From NCBI RefSeq assembly GCF_023630255.1, contig NZ_JALPRS010000003.1, positions 124,001 to 188,000 of the forward strand: DNA of 64,000 bases, in the 5' to 3' direction. Below the pieces are notes generated by a model. That model was not told the origin of the DNA. It did not search any database and saw nothing but the letters and a program-made list of their open reading frames with translations. Positions 43,710 to 52,368 of the stretch are shown here, one piece after another. Each line of letters starts with the position of its first letter. The first letter of the stretch is position 1. Position numbers and translations under genes: made by a program. The stretch is from Pontibacter deserti (GTDB taxonomy: Bacteria > Bacteroidota > Bacteroidia > Cytophagales > Hymenobacteraceae).

Positions 43710-44379
43710 TGGCTATACTTACTTCGGTAGCGCCGGCTGCTAATAACGTAATGGCACAGGCTTCCAGTGTGGCTCCTGTTGTCAGCACATCATCAACTAT
43801 AAGTACACGCCTGCCTTTTACCTGTTCCGGCTTAGTTACTTCAAAGACCTGCTCCACGTTTTGCCAGCGGCTCAGGCGGTTCTTTTGCGTCTGCGTGGTA
43901 GTGTTTATTGTTCGTTTAAGTACATCTGCTTTTGCCGGCACGCCCATAGCTGCTCCTATACCTTTGGCAAACCACTCCGACTGATTATATCCACGCTTTC
44001 GCTGTTTCTGTTTATGCAGCGGCACCGGAACTATAAGGTCTATTTGGTCATGATATTGGTACTCCTGAAGTATACTGCCGTACCGTAGTCCTAAATGCTC
44101 TCCTAATTCCTTTGCACCTTTATACTTTAGCTGGTGTAATAACCGCTGCACACTGCCTTTAGAGTTAAAATATAAATAAGAGAAAGCAAACCTGACCGGC
44201 ACTTTACCCCAGAACCTGCGCTGTAAGGGGTTATGCTCTGTAGTCCCATGTTCATGAAAATCAGTGTAAGGAAGTTTTATATTACACTCAGTGCAGATAT
44301 AACGCTCACCATGCGCCAAAGCTCCGTTGCAGGAGAAACAACTTTCCGGGAAAAATAACGACAGCAGGTCCTGAAACAT
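43693..44379 (-). CDS. comF: ComF-family phosphoribosyltransferase-like protein
   Basis: 228 residues. N-terminal zinc ribbon CFSCN ... CTEC and a C-terminal phosphoribosyltransferase fold with the PRPP motif VLIVDDVLTTGATLEA. LIVPVPLHKQKQRKRGYNQS is diagnostic of ComF. It takes part in natural DNA uptake in competent bacteria, though many non-competent species also carry it. Convergent with the small membrane gene, overlapping it by 17 bp. Confidence 0.92.
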   Translation of the reverse strand: MFQDLLSLFFPESCFSCNGALAHGERYICTECNIKLPYTDFHEHGTTEHNPLQRRFWGKVPVRFAFSYLYFNSKGSVQRLLHQLKYKGAKELGEHLGLRYGSILQEYQYHDQIDLIVPVPLHKQKQRKRGYNQSEWFAKGIGAAMGVPAKADVLKRTINTTTQTQKNRLSRWQNVEQVFEVTKPEQVKGRRVLIVDDVLTTGATLEACAITLLAAGATEVSIATIAAA

Positions 44380-44468
44380 AGTATAGACTTAGTGGTTAAG
44401 GTATTGTTATTTTTTTGCCGTAATTTTATATCTACAGTAAAGCTATTTCAGCTAATCAATTCACAACA

Positions 44469-44816
44469 ATGAGCCAATTAGAAGAATTTAACGAATATCG
44501 CTCGCGTATGAACGAGCGCATCATGTCTTACGACAATAAAGTGATCAAACGCTTCTTTAATTTAGATACCAACACATACGCAGAAGGAGCCCTTGATGTA
44601 AAAACAAAAGAAATGCTGGGCCTGGTTGCCTCTATGGTTTTGCGCTGCGACGACTGCATTAAGTACCACTTAGGTAAAAGCTTTGAAGAAGGCGTAACCG
44701 ACGAAGAAGTGTTTGAAGTATTTTCAATTGCTAACCTGGTAGGTGGTTCCATTGTGATCCCGCACTTCAGAAGGGCAGTAGAGTACTGGGAAGAATTGAA
44801 AGCGCAGAAGTCTTAA
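44469..44816 (+). CDS. Carboxymuconolactone decarboxylase/AhpD-family protein
   Basis: 115 residues, all-helical. The AhpD-like redox pair is CDDC (MVLRCDDCIKYHLGK, with His four residues after the second Cys), followed by GVTDEEVFEVFSIANLVGG. The CxxC-x-x-x-H arrangement is that of peroxidase-partner AhpD proteins rather than of the decarboxylases. Single gene upstream of a palindromic gap. Confidence 0.9.
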   Translation: MSQLEEFNEYRSRMNERIMSYDNKVIKRFFNLDTNTYAEGALDVKTKEMLGLVASMVLRCDDCIKYHLGKSFEEGVTDEEVFEVFSIANLVGGSIVIPHFRRAVEYWEELKAQKS

Positions 44817-44820
44817 TTTC

Positions 44821-44890
44821 TGATTGTTAATTGTTGATTGCTGTTCTAAACTATTATCGGGGTCAACAATTAATAACCGACAATCAACAA
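44821..44890. repeat. Quasi-repetitive fold-back intergenic repeat
   Basis: Arms 44827-44837 (TTAATTGTTGA) and 44863-44873 (TCAACAATTAA) are perfect reverse complements, and iterated related words (TGATTG, GTTGATTG, GACAATCAAC) extend them imperfectly. It fills the gap before the 116-residue gene. Confidence 0.6.
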
Positions 44891-44894
44891 ACAC

Positions 44895-45245
44895 ATGATA
44901 GAAGAATCAGATAATTTAGAACATAGATGGACGCAGTTGCGGGCTTTCCTGATGAAGCAATTCGGGAAGAAGCCTGACTTGAACGCTATACTTTTCCTGA
45001 TCGGTATACAAGAACTCGGCAAAGGCATTACAGAATTTACAAAAGAAGAAAAGCAGGACCTGATGCACATTGCCACCTGTAAAGTATTCAGCCTGTCGGG
45101 TTACTATAAATTAGAGAAAGTAGATGAAGAAGGCTGGCCACATTATAAAGCACTTAAACCTTTACCTTTTGCCAATCTCAAAGAGCAGGAGAAAATGCTG
45201 AAGTGGCATATTCTGGAGTACTTTAATCAGCTGGATCAAGTATAA
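44895..45245 (+). CDS. Conserved small soluble protein of unknown function
   Basis: 116 residues, predicted mainly helical (DLNAILFLIGIQELGKGITE, then EEKQDLMHIATCKVFSLSGY) with no membrane segment. I do not recognise a named domain; the pattern looks like a widespread Bacteroidota protein. It is bracketed on both sides by fold-back repeats (44821-44890 and 45250-45345). Confidence 0.7.
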   Translation: MIEESDNLEHRWTQLRAFLMKQFGKKPDLNAILFLIGIQELGKGITEFTKEEKQDLMHIATCKVFSLSGYYKLEKVDEEGWPHYKALKPLPFANLKEQEKMLKWHILEYFNQLDQV

Positions 45246-45249
45246 ATTT

Positions 45250-45345
45250 TATTACGACACACGTACTTCGTATCACGTATCACGACTTCTAGTAAAAAAA
45301 TTATCTGTCGTGCTACCTGATACGTGCTTCGTGATACGCTAACAC
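45250..45345. repeat. Quasi-repetitive fold-back intergenic repeat
   Basis: CACGTATCA plus CGAC pairs with GTCG plus TGATACGTG across about 30 bp, and near-direct copies CGTACTTCGTATCACG and CGTGCTTCGTGATACG lie in the two arms. The spacing and word reuse resemble those of the 44821-44890 element but the words differ. Confidence 0.6.
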
Positions 45346-45346
45346 A

Positions 45347-46108
45347 ATGAAAATAATTACTTACAACGTTAACGGCATTCGCGCTGCGCTTAGCAAAGGA
45401 TTTCAGGATTGGGTAAAGGCAGCTAACCCGGATGTGTTGTGCCTGCAGGAGATAAAGGCCTGCGAAGAAAAATTTGACCGCGCTGTATTTGAAGACCTGG
45501 GTTATAACGTGTACCTGCATCCGGCTGTTAAAAAAGGCTATAGTGGTGTGGCTATACTTTCTAAAAAAAAGCCTAACCATGTAGAAGTGGGTTGTGGCAT
45601 TTCGTGCTACGACAACGAAGGCCGTGTAATCCGTGCTGATTATGATAACTATTCAGTGATGAGTGTGTATATGCCTTCCGGCTCAAGCGGGGAGGAGCGC
45701 CAGGGATTCAAATTCCAGTGGATGGATGACTTTTTTGGTTACATCGGCGACCTTAAGCAAACGTTGCCTGGCCTTGTAATAAGCGGCGACTATAATATCT
45801 GTCATCAACCAATTGATATTCATAACCCAAAGTCAAATGCGAACAGCTCAGGTTTTTTGCCTGAAGAACGTAACTGGCTAAGTAAGTTTATCGATAGCGG
45901 CTTCACTGATTCGTTCAGGCACTTTAACAAAGAACCGCACAACTACACCTGGTGGAGCTATCGTGCTGGCGCTCGTAATAAAAATCTGGGCTGGCGTATA
46001 GACTATAACATGACAACCAACAACCTGAGCGATAGGCTAAAACGAGCAGCTATACTTACCGAAGCCAAACACTCTGACCATTGCCCCGTGCTACTGGAAA
46101 TAGAGTAG
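45347..46108 (+). CDS. xth: Exodeoxyribonuclease III
   Basis: AP endonuclease/3'-5' exonuclease of base excision repair. 253 residues: MKIITYNVNGIRAALSKGF, the metal ligand in LCLQEIKA, SGDYNICHQPIDIHNPKSN, and the C-terminal YTWWSYRAGARNKNLGWRID and SDHCPV (catalytic Asp-His). Complete family motif set. Preceded by a fold-back repeat that leaves no obvious promoter. Confidence 0.96.
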   Translation: MKIITYNVNGIRAALSKGFQDWVKAANPDVLCLQEIKACEEKFDRAVFEDLGYNVYLHPAVKKGYSGVAILSKKKPNHVEVGCGISCYDNEGRVIRADYDNYSVMSVYMPSGSSGEERQGFKFQWMDDFFGYIGDLKQTLPGLVISGDYNICHQPIDIHNPKSNANSSGFLPEERNWLSKFIDSGFTDSFRHFNKEPHNYTWWSYRAGARNKNLGWRIDYNMTTNNLSDRLKRAAILTEAKHSDHCPVLLEIE

Positions 46109-46147
46109 GTGCCATATACGAAAGCACCCGATTTTATAGTTATATTT

Positions 46148-46202
46148 AAGAGCACCTGATAATCAAGGGTATATTTTCATATACAGGTTATTAGGTGCTC
46201 TT
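46148..46202 (+). terminator. Large hairpin after xth
   Basis: AAGAGCACCTGATAA pairs with TTATTAGGTGCTCTT (15 bp, one mismatch) around an inner TATAT/ATATA stem; likely xth terminator. Confidence 0.8.
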
Positions 46203-46258
46203 ACTTTATGTATAGCTGTAACCGCACATTTCCTTTAGCGTTATAGTATCAAACACCT

Positions 46259-49200
46259 ATGAAACAACCGGATGCACTTACCCAACTGATGCATCAGCTG
46301 CAGGAGTTCAAGAAGAAGTTCTATCTGAACCTGCTGCTGCGGGGCAGCTTATTTGCTGTAGGTCTGTTACTTTCTATCTACATCATTTATAGTTTACTGG
46401 AGTATGTCTTCTATTTCCCGCAGGCAGTACGGGCTATACTTCTTTTTTCTTTTATAGGTATTATAATTTATGCTTTTGTTCGCTGGATAGCTTTGCCAGT
46501 AGCTGCCCTGGCTAATTTAAGCAGACTATTATCTGATGAACAGGCTGCTTTACGCGTAGGTAGCTTTTATCCCGAAATAAAAGATAAATTACTGAATGCC
46601 ATCCAGTTAAATAACTTAGACAGAACAAATGAACTGATTGCAGCAAGTATAAACCAGCGTACGGGTCAGTTATTACAATTCCGGTTTAAAGATGCAGTAA
46701 CTTATAAAGATAACAAGCCAATACTGAAGTATGTGGCTTTGCCGGCAGTTATCGCGTTGCTTATAGCCATGGTTTACCCGGCTATTTTTGTTCAGGGTAC
46801 AGAGCGTATCATTAATTACAAAAAATTCTATGCACCGGTTGCTCCTTTTACCTTCAAGGTGCAGAACAATGAATTACAGACCTTTCGTGGTGAAGACTTT
46901 ACACTGAAAGTAGCCATAGAAGGAGAGGCCATACCTAAAGAAGTATATATTAACTATAACGGCCGGCGGCAATTACTACAACAAGCAGCTGATAATACCT
47001 ATACTTATACTTTTAAGCAGCCACTCAAAAGTATAGATTTTGAATTGGAAGGCTCCGGCTTTATGTCGGATACATATACTTTGGAACTGCTTTCCCGCCC
47101 TAACCTAAAAGACTTTGAGTTACAGGTACAATATCCTGCCTACTTCAACCGTAAACCTGAAGTAATTGAGAATACTGGAAGTGCCACTGTACCCGAGGGC
47201 AGCACGCTCACGTGGAACTTTAAAGCTTCTGAAACGGAAAGTATAAGCCTCTCTTTCGACAACCCTGATCAGAAATTAGCCACTCAAAAAGATGAGGATA
47301 GTTTCTCTGCCAGTAAAAAAATAAATGAGAGCCAGAACTATAGCATCCAGCTCAAGAACAAGTATAGCTCCAACAAAGAAGACATTAAATATCAGATCAC
47401 GGCCATTGCTGATAAACATCCTCAGATCACCTTGGAGCAGTTTCAGGATACAGCCCTTTATTCTTTCCTGGTGTTGGGAGGCGATGTTTCCGACGATTAT
47501 GGTTTATCTCGTTTGGCAATTCACTACCGTGTAAGTAACCAAAACAATTCTAAAGCAGGATATAAAAGTATAGCATTGCCGCTTTCTCCCCGCCAGGCTA
47601 GCCAAGCCTATTATTACCAATGGAATACTGCTGCTTTAAATATGCAGCCCGGCGAAAAACTGGAGTACTTTGTACAGGTTTGGGATAACGATGGCTTGCA
47701 CGGACCTAAAAATGCGCGCACCCGCACCTTCGAATTAAAAGTACCGAGTAAACGAGATTTGGAGAAAGAGCTGAACAGCAATGCACAATCAGTAGGCAGC
47801 CAGATCAGTAAATCACTGGAAAGAGCCAATAAACTCCAGGAGGAGCTCTCGAAATCCGAAGAGAAATTAAAGACCAAACGTGACTTGAACTGGCAGGATA
47901 AAAAACAGCTTGAAAACTTAGTAGAAAAGAAGAAACAACTGGAACAGGACCTGGCAGCCATGAAGGAAATGTTTGATGAGTTGAACAAGAAGCAGAACAT
48001 GCTGAGCGAGCAGGACAAGCAATTGGCCGATAAAGCTCAGGAACTGCAGAAACTCATGAACGACCTGCTCGATCCGGAAACAAAGAAGCTTTATGAAGAA
48101 CTGGAAAAGTTACTACAGCAGAAACAAGCCAATGACCCTGAACTTCAGAAGCTGCTAAGCAAACTCGATAACCGGGAGAAGAACCTGGAGCGTGAACTGG
48201 AGCGGGCACTTGAACTTTTTAAGCAATTGCAGTTTGAGCAAAAGCTGGATAACATCTCTGAAAAGCTGGAGGAAATGGCCCAGGACCAGGAAAAATTAGC
48301 TGATAAAACTGCTCAGAAACAAGAAGACAACAAGCAACTGCAACAGGAGCAGAAAGAGCTTCAGGAGCAATTTGAAGAAGTGAGAAAACAAATGGATGAG
48401 CTGAAAGAACTGAACGATAAAATGGAGAACCCTAACCCAATGGATGAGCAGCAGCAGGAGCAGGGCGAACAGCAGATCGAGCAGAACATGGAGCAAAGCC
48501 AGCAACAGCTACAGAAACAGCAAAACAAAAAAGCCAGCGAAAGTCAGCAGAAAGCAGGGCAGCAAATGAAGCAGATGGCTCAGCAGATGGATCAGATGAT
48601 GAACACCATGAGCATGGCCGGCATGCAACAGAACCTTGACAACCTTAGAGATATTTTGGAGAACCTGATCAAGTTATCTTTTGACCAGGAAGCTGTAATG
48701 AAATCCTTCAGAAGTGTGAACCAAAGTGATCCGCGCTTTATAGCTTTATCTCAGGAGCAGCTCAACTTACGCGACAACGCTAAGGTAATTGAAGATAGTT
48801 TGTACGCACTTGCCAAAAAGGTATTCCAGATTCAGTCCTTTGTTACCCGCGAAGTAGCATCCATGAACCAAAGTATGGATAATAGTATGCAGGAGCTACG
48901 CGATAGGAATGTAGGCAAAGCCACAGCTCAGCAGCAACTTGCTATGACAAGTATGAACAACCTGGCGCTAATGCTGAACGATGCTTTAAAGCAAATGCAA
49001 CAAGCTATGCAGAACATGCAAGGCAATATGGCCGGAAAACAGAAGGGAAATCAGAAAAAACCAGGTGGTTTAGGCGAAATGCAGGACGCTTTAAATAAAA
49101 AAATAGAAGAATTGAAAAAAGGTGGCAAATCAGGTAAGGCACTGTCTGAAGAATTAGCTAAATTAGCTGCTGAGCAGGAGGCTCTCCGAAATGCCCTTCG

Positions 49201-49570
49201 TGAAATGGAGAAGCAAGGCACCAAACCTGGTGAAAATGGCAAACAGGGCGATCTCGGAAATATTAGCAAGATGATGGAACAAAGCGAAACTGATCTCGTT
49301 AATAAACGTTTGACCGAGCAAACGATTATGCGGCAGCGCGAGATCCTAACCCGGTTACTTGAAGCTGAAAGGTCGATGAAGGAGCGGGAGCTTGATAATA
49401 AGAGGGAAGCCAAGACGGCACATAATATTGCACGCAAACTTCCTCCGTCGTTTGAGAAGTACCTGAAAGCAAAAGAAAAACAAACTGAATTACTTAAAAC
49501 GATACCGCCTGCATTGTCTCCGTACTATAAGCAAAAGGTAAATGAGTATTTTCAGAATACGAAATTTTAA
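46259..49570 (+). CDS. DUF4175-family membrane protein with long Gln/Glu/Lys-rich coiled coil
   Basis: 1103 residues. Three N-terminal hydrophobic segments (about 25-45, 52-72, 155-175), beta-rich periplasmic-type domains (about 185-500), then a very long charged coiled-coil region (about 500-780, dense in Q, E, K and M) and a helical C-terminus ending in NEYFQNTKF. This is the layout of DUF4175/large ATPase-neighbour proteins of Bacteroidota; function unknown. The first 1.3 kb carries 13 AA(C/G)TATA words, the coiled-coil part none. Followed 33 bp later by the anti-sigma-like ATPase. Confidence 0.85.
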   Translation: MKQPDALTQLMHQLQEFKKKFYLNLLLRGSLFAVGLLLSIYIIYSLLEYVFYFPQAVRAILLFSFIGIIIYAFVRWIALPVAALANLSRLLSDEQAALRVGSFYPEIKDKLLNAIQLNNLDRTNELIAASINQRTGQLLQFRFKDAVTYKDNKPILKYVALPAVIALLIAMVYPAIFVQGTERIINYKKFYAPVAPFTFKVQNNELQTFRGEDFTLKVAIEGEAIPKEVYINYNGRRQLLQQAADNTYTYTFKQPLKSIDFELEGSGFMSDTYTLELLSRPNLKDFELQVQYPAYFNRKPEVIENTGSATVPEGSTLTWNFKASETESISLSFDNPDQKLATQKDEDSFSASKKINESQNYSIQLKNKYSSNKEDIKYQITAIADKHPQITLEQFQDTALYSFLVLGGDVSDDYGLSRLAIHYRVSNQNNSKAGYKSIALPLSPRQASQAYYYQWNTAALNMQPGEKLEYFVQVWDNDGLHGPKNARTRTFELKVPSKRDLEKELNSNAQSVGSQISKSLERANKLQEELSKSEEKLKTKRDLNWQDKKQLENLVEKKKQLEQDLAAMKEMFDELNKKQNMLSEQDKQLADKAQELQKLMNDLLDPETKKLYEELEKLLQQKQANDPELQKLLSKLDNREKNLERELERALELFKQLQFEQKLDNISEKLEEMAQDQEKLADKTAQKQEDNKQLQQEQKELQEQFEEVRKQMDELKELNDKMENPNPMDEQQQEQGEQQIEQNMEQSQQQLQKQQNKKASESQQKAGQQMKQMAQQMDQMMNTMSMAGMQQNLDNLRDILENLIKLSFDQEAVMKSFRSVNQSDPRFIALSQEQLNLRDNAKVIEDSLYALAKKVFQIQSFVTREVASMNQSMDNSMQELRDRNVGKATAQQQLAMTSMNNLALMLNDALKQMQQAMQNMQGNMAGKQKGNQKKPGGLGEMQDALNKKIEELKKGGKSGKALSEELAKLAAEQEALRNALREMEKQGTKPGENGKQGDLGNISKMMEQSETDLVNKRLTEQTIMRQREILTRLLEAERSMKERELDNKREAKTAHNIARKLPPSFEKYLKAKEKQTELLKTIPPALSPYYKQKVNEYFQNTKF

Positions 49571-49603
49571 TAGCACCAAATAGTTTACATACTTAAGATT
49601 AAT

Positions 49604-50029
49604 ATGAATCAAGTTAAAATTCAGATTCCTTCCTTAATCGAAAACATCCGGGTAATAGAAAGTTTTATAGACAACTCAAAGGAAGAATTCGAGTTTGAAG
49701 ATGATATCTATGGTAACATTATGGTTGCCGTGACAGAATCTGTAAATAACGCCATCCGGCATGGCAACAAGTTCGATAAAGACAAGAGCGTTTATCTTAC
49801 CCTTATGGTAGAGCAAAACCAGCTCCTGTTTGAGGTAGAAGACGAAGGTCCTGGTTTTGATTACGAGAACCTGCCAGATCCTACTGCTCCTGAAAACCTG
49901 GAGAACCCTGGTGGTCGTGGTATTTTCCTGATGCGCAACCTATGCGATGAAGTAAACTTCCTTGATGCTGGTAAAAAAGTTCAACTGAAATTTAACATCG
50001 AAACACATCAGAATGGATCATCCAATTGA
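49604..50029 (+). CDS. Anti-sigma-factor-like serine kinase (RsbW/SpoIIAB-type ATPase)
   Basis: 141 residues of GHKL fold: N-box AVTESVNNAIRHGN, G1 box VEDEGPGFDY and G2 GGRGIFLMRN. Single-domain proteins of this type bind sigma or antagonist proteins and phosphorylate them on serine. No partner anti-anti-sigma gene is visible here. The stop overlaps the ybeY start by 17 bp, so the two are translationally coupled. Confidence 0.9.
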   Translation: MNQVKIQIPSLIENIRVIESFIDNSKEEFEFEDDIYGNIMVAVTESVNNAIRHGNKFDKDKSVYLTLMVEQNQLLFEVEDEGPGFDYENLPDPTAPENLENPGGRGIFLMRNLCDEVNFLDAGKKVQLKFNIETHQNGSSN

Positions 50030-50441
50030 GTTTTATAGCGAAGACATTGCGTTTTCGTTATCGAACCCGGAGCAAGTTTCTGATTGGATTGCATCTATAA
50101 TTGAGCAGCATGATTTTGAGCTGGCTGGTCTGACCTACATTTTCTGTTCTGATGAGTACCTGCACCAGATCAATGTAGAGTATTTAGATCACGACACGCT
50201 TACTGACATTATCACCTTTGACAATGCTGATGAAGAAGGCACTGTGGAAGGTGATATTTTTGTTAGCATAGACCGCGTTCGAGATAACGCCCAAACTTTA
50301 GGAATACCTTTCGAAGACGAACTTCACCGCGTCCTCATTCATGGCGTATTGCACCTGTTAGGTTTTAAAGATAAGACCGAAGAGCAGGAAGCAGTTATGC
50401 GCAAACAAGAAGATTCTTGCTTATCTTTGCGAAAATTTTAA
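50013..50441 (+). CDS. ybeY: Endoribonuclease YbeY (Bacteroidota type, third zinc ligand Asp)
   Basis: Ribosome quality control and 16S 3'-end processing RNase. 142 residues, with DHDTLTDIITFD and the metal region HRVLIHGVLHLLGFKDKTEEQ. His110 and His114 are in place, but the third zinc ligand, His in HGxLHLLGYDH, is replaced by Asp120. Lies between the anti-sigma-like gene and the parS site/mnmG. A -7-like box TATCTTTG lies in its last codons (50422-50429) and may serve mnmG. Confidence 0.93.
   Translation: MDHPIEFYSEDIAFSLSNPEQVSDWIASIIEQHDFELAGLTYIFCSDEYLHQINVEYLDHDTLTDIITFDNADEEGTVEGDIFVSIDRVRDNAQTLGIPFEDELHRVLIHGVLHLLGFKDKTEEQEAVMRKQEDSCLSLRKF
50422..50429 (+). promoter_or_regulatory. 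-7-like box within the end of ybeY
   Basis: TATCTTTG fits TAnnTTTG and would start transcription near 50436, just before the parS palindrome and mnmG. It is within coding sequence, so it may be chance. Confidence 0.35.
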
Positions 50442-50468
50442 TCGCAAAAGGAATTACCAATCTCTTGT

Positions 50469-50490
50469 AGATGTTTCACGTGAAACATCT
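50469..50490. promoter_or_regulatory. parS: Chromosomal parS (ParB-binding) site
   Basis: A 22-bp perfect palindrome whose central 16 bases, TGTTTCACGTGAAACA (50472-50487), match the bacterial parS consensus TGTTnCACGTGAAACA exactly. It sits in the 64-bp gap between ybeY and mnmG. ParB loads at such sites to organise and segregate the origin region. Confidence 0.93.
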
Positions 50491-50505
50491 CTAAATTCAG
50501 AATAC

Positions 50506-52368
50506 ATGTTTCCAGAATACGATATTATAGTTGTAGGAGCGGGCCACGCAGGTTGCGAGGCCGCTGCTGCTGCTGCCAAAATGGGATCCAAGGTGTTATT
50601 GGCAACCATGAACATGAACACAATTGCACAAATGTCGTGCAACCCGGCTATGGGTGGCGTGGCCAAAGGGCAGATTGTTCGTGAAGTTGATGCCTTAGGT
50701 GGTATGAGTGGTATCATCACAGACCAAACCATGATCCAGTTCAGAATGCTGAACAAATCAAAAGGTCCGGCCATGTGGAGCCCGCGCGCACAAAGTGATC
50801 GCATGCGTTTTGCCGAGGCATGGCGCCTGACATTAGAGCAAACTGAGAACGTTGACTTTTGGCAGGAGATGGTTACAGGTATAGAAGTAGAGCAGGGGAG
50901 AGCTGTTGGTATACGAACTAGCCTGGGGATAACTATACGTGGAAAGGCCGTAGTTTTAACAAATGGCACATTTCTGAATGGTATTATCCACATCGGTGAG
51001 CGCCAGTTAGGTGGCGGTAGAGCAGCAGAGAAATCAGCGAAAGGACTGACCGAACAGTTAGTAGAACTAGGATTTGAAGCTGGCCGCATGAAGACCGGAA
51101 CACCACCGCGAGTGGATGGCCGCTCCCTGGACTATAGCCGAATGGAAGAACAGTTTGGAGATGAGAACCCATCTAAATTTTCCTATACCGAAACAACTCC
51201 TTTAGAAAGCCAACGCAGCTGCTATATTACTTATACTAACTCTGAAGTACACGAGATTCTGAAGACCGGATTTGAAAAGTCTCCGATGTTCCAGGGACGT
51301 ATTCAGGGATTAGGTCCGCGTTACTGCCCAAGTATAGAGGATAAGATTAACCGCTTTGCTGACCGTGACCGTCACCAGATATTTGTGGAGCCGGAAGGAT
51401 GGAGCACTGTAGAAGTGTATGTAAATGGTTTCTCCAGCTCGTTGCCAGAAGATGTACAATTAAAAGCGCTACGTAAGATCGTAGGTTTTGAAAATGCAAA
51501 AATGTTCCGTCCGGGTTATGCAATTGAATATGACTTCTTCCCGCCAACACAGCTGAACCTGACACTGGAAACTAAACTGGTAGAGAACTTATACTTTGCC
51601 GGCCAGATAAACGGAACAACCGGTTATGAAGAAGCAGCATGCCAGGGATTGATGGCAGGTATAAATGCACATAACAAGATCAACAACAAAGAGCCGTTTA
51701 TACTTAAGCGATATGAAGCATACATTGGCGTATTGATAGATGACTTGGTAAATAAAGGTACCGAAGAGCCATACCGTATGTTCACATCCAGAGCTGAGCA
51801 CCGCATATTGCTTCGCCAGGATAACGCGGATATTCGCTTAACGAAACTTGGTTATGAGCTCGGATTGGCTGATGAAAGCAGATTAAAAGCTGTGGAAAAG
51901 AAGATAGAAGAAACAGCAGAAATCATCGCTTACTTAAATAATAAGCCGATCGAACCAGGAGATATCAACAGCATGTTGGAAGATTTGGGCTCAGCACCAA
52001 TAGTAGAAAAACAGCGTGCCGGCCAGTTGATCAAGCGTCCAAATATAGAGATACAACATATAGCTGCAGCAGTGCCAGCAGTTAAAGAATATTTGAGTAA
52101 GTTTAAAGCTGATAGTATAGAGCAGGCCGAAATTGCCGTTAAGTATGAAAGCTACATTGAGAAAGAGCATACCATGGCAGCTAAGATGGGCGAACTCGAA
52201 AACTATATTATAAAAGACAGAATCAACTACCGTAACATACCGGCATTGTCAGCAGAAGCGAGAGAGAAACTATTAAAGGTGCAGCCAGAAACGATAGGCC
52301 AGGCATCCAGAATTAGTGGCGTATCTCCGGCTGATATTTCGGTACTGATGGTATACCTAGGAAAATAG
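50506..52368 (+). CDS. mnmG: tRNA uridine 5-carboxymethylaminomethyl modification enzyme MnmG (GidA)
   Basis: FAD enzyme that, with MnmE, modifies U34 of several tRNAs. 620 residues: IIVVGAGHAGCEAAAAAAKM (dinucleotide loop), CNPAMGGVAKG, RMLNKSKGPAMWSPRAQSD and MKTGTPPRVDG, and GQINGTTGYEEAACQGLMAG. All hallmarks are present. In many bacteria gidA lies next to oriC; here it sits about 2.6 kb to the left of the candidate origin and 16 bp from a parS site. Confidence 0.98.
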   Translation: MFPEYDIIVVGAGHAGCEAAAAAAKMGSKVLLATMNMNTIAQMSCNPAMGGVAKGQIVREVDALGGMSGIITDQTMIQFRMLNKSKGPAMWSPRAQSDRMRFAEAWRLTLEQTENVDFWQEMVTGIEVEQGRAVGIRTSLGITIRGKAVVLTNGTFLNGIIHIGERQLGGGRAAEKSAKGLTEQLVELGFEAGRMKTGTPPRVDGRSLDYSRMEEQFGDENPSKFSYTETTPLESQRSCYITYTNSEVHEILKTGFEKSPMFQGRIQGLGPRYCPSIEDKINRFADRDRHQIFVEPEGWSTVEVYVNGFSSSLPEDVQLKALRKIVGFENAKMFRPGYAIEYDFFPPTQLNLTLETKLVENLYFAGQINGTTGYEEAACQGLMAGINAHNKINNKEPFILKRYEAYIGVLIDDLVNKGTEEPYRMFTSRAEHRILLRQDNADIRLTKLGYELGLADESRLKAVEKKIEETAEIIAYLNNKPIEPGDINSMLEDLGSAPIVEKQRAGQLIKRPNIEIQHIAAAVPAVKEYLSKFKADSIEQAEIAVKYESYIEKEHTMAAKMGELENYIIKDRINYRNIPALSAEAREKLLKVQPETIGQASRISGVSPADISVLMVYLGK

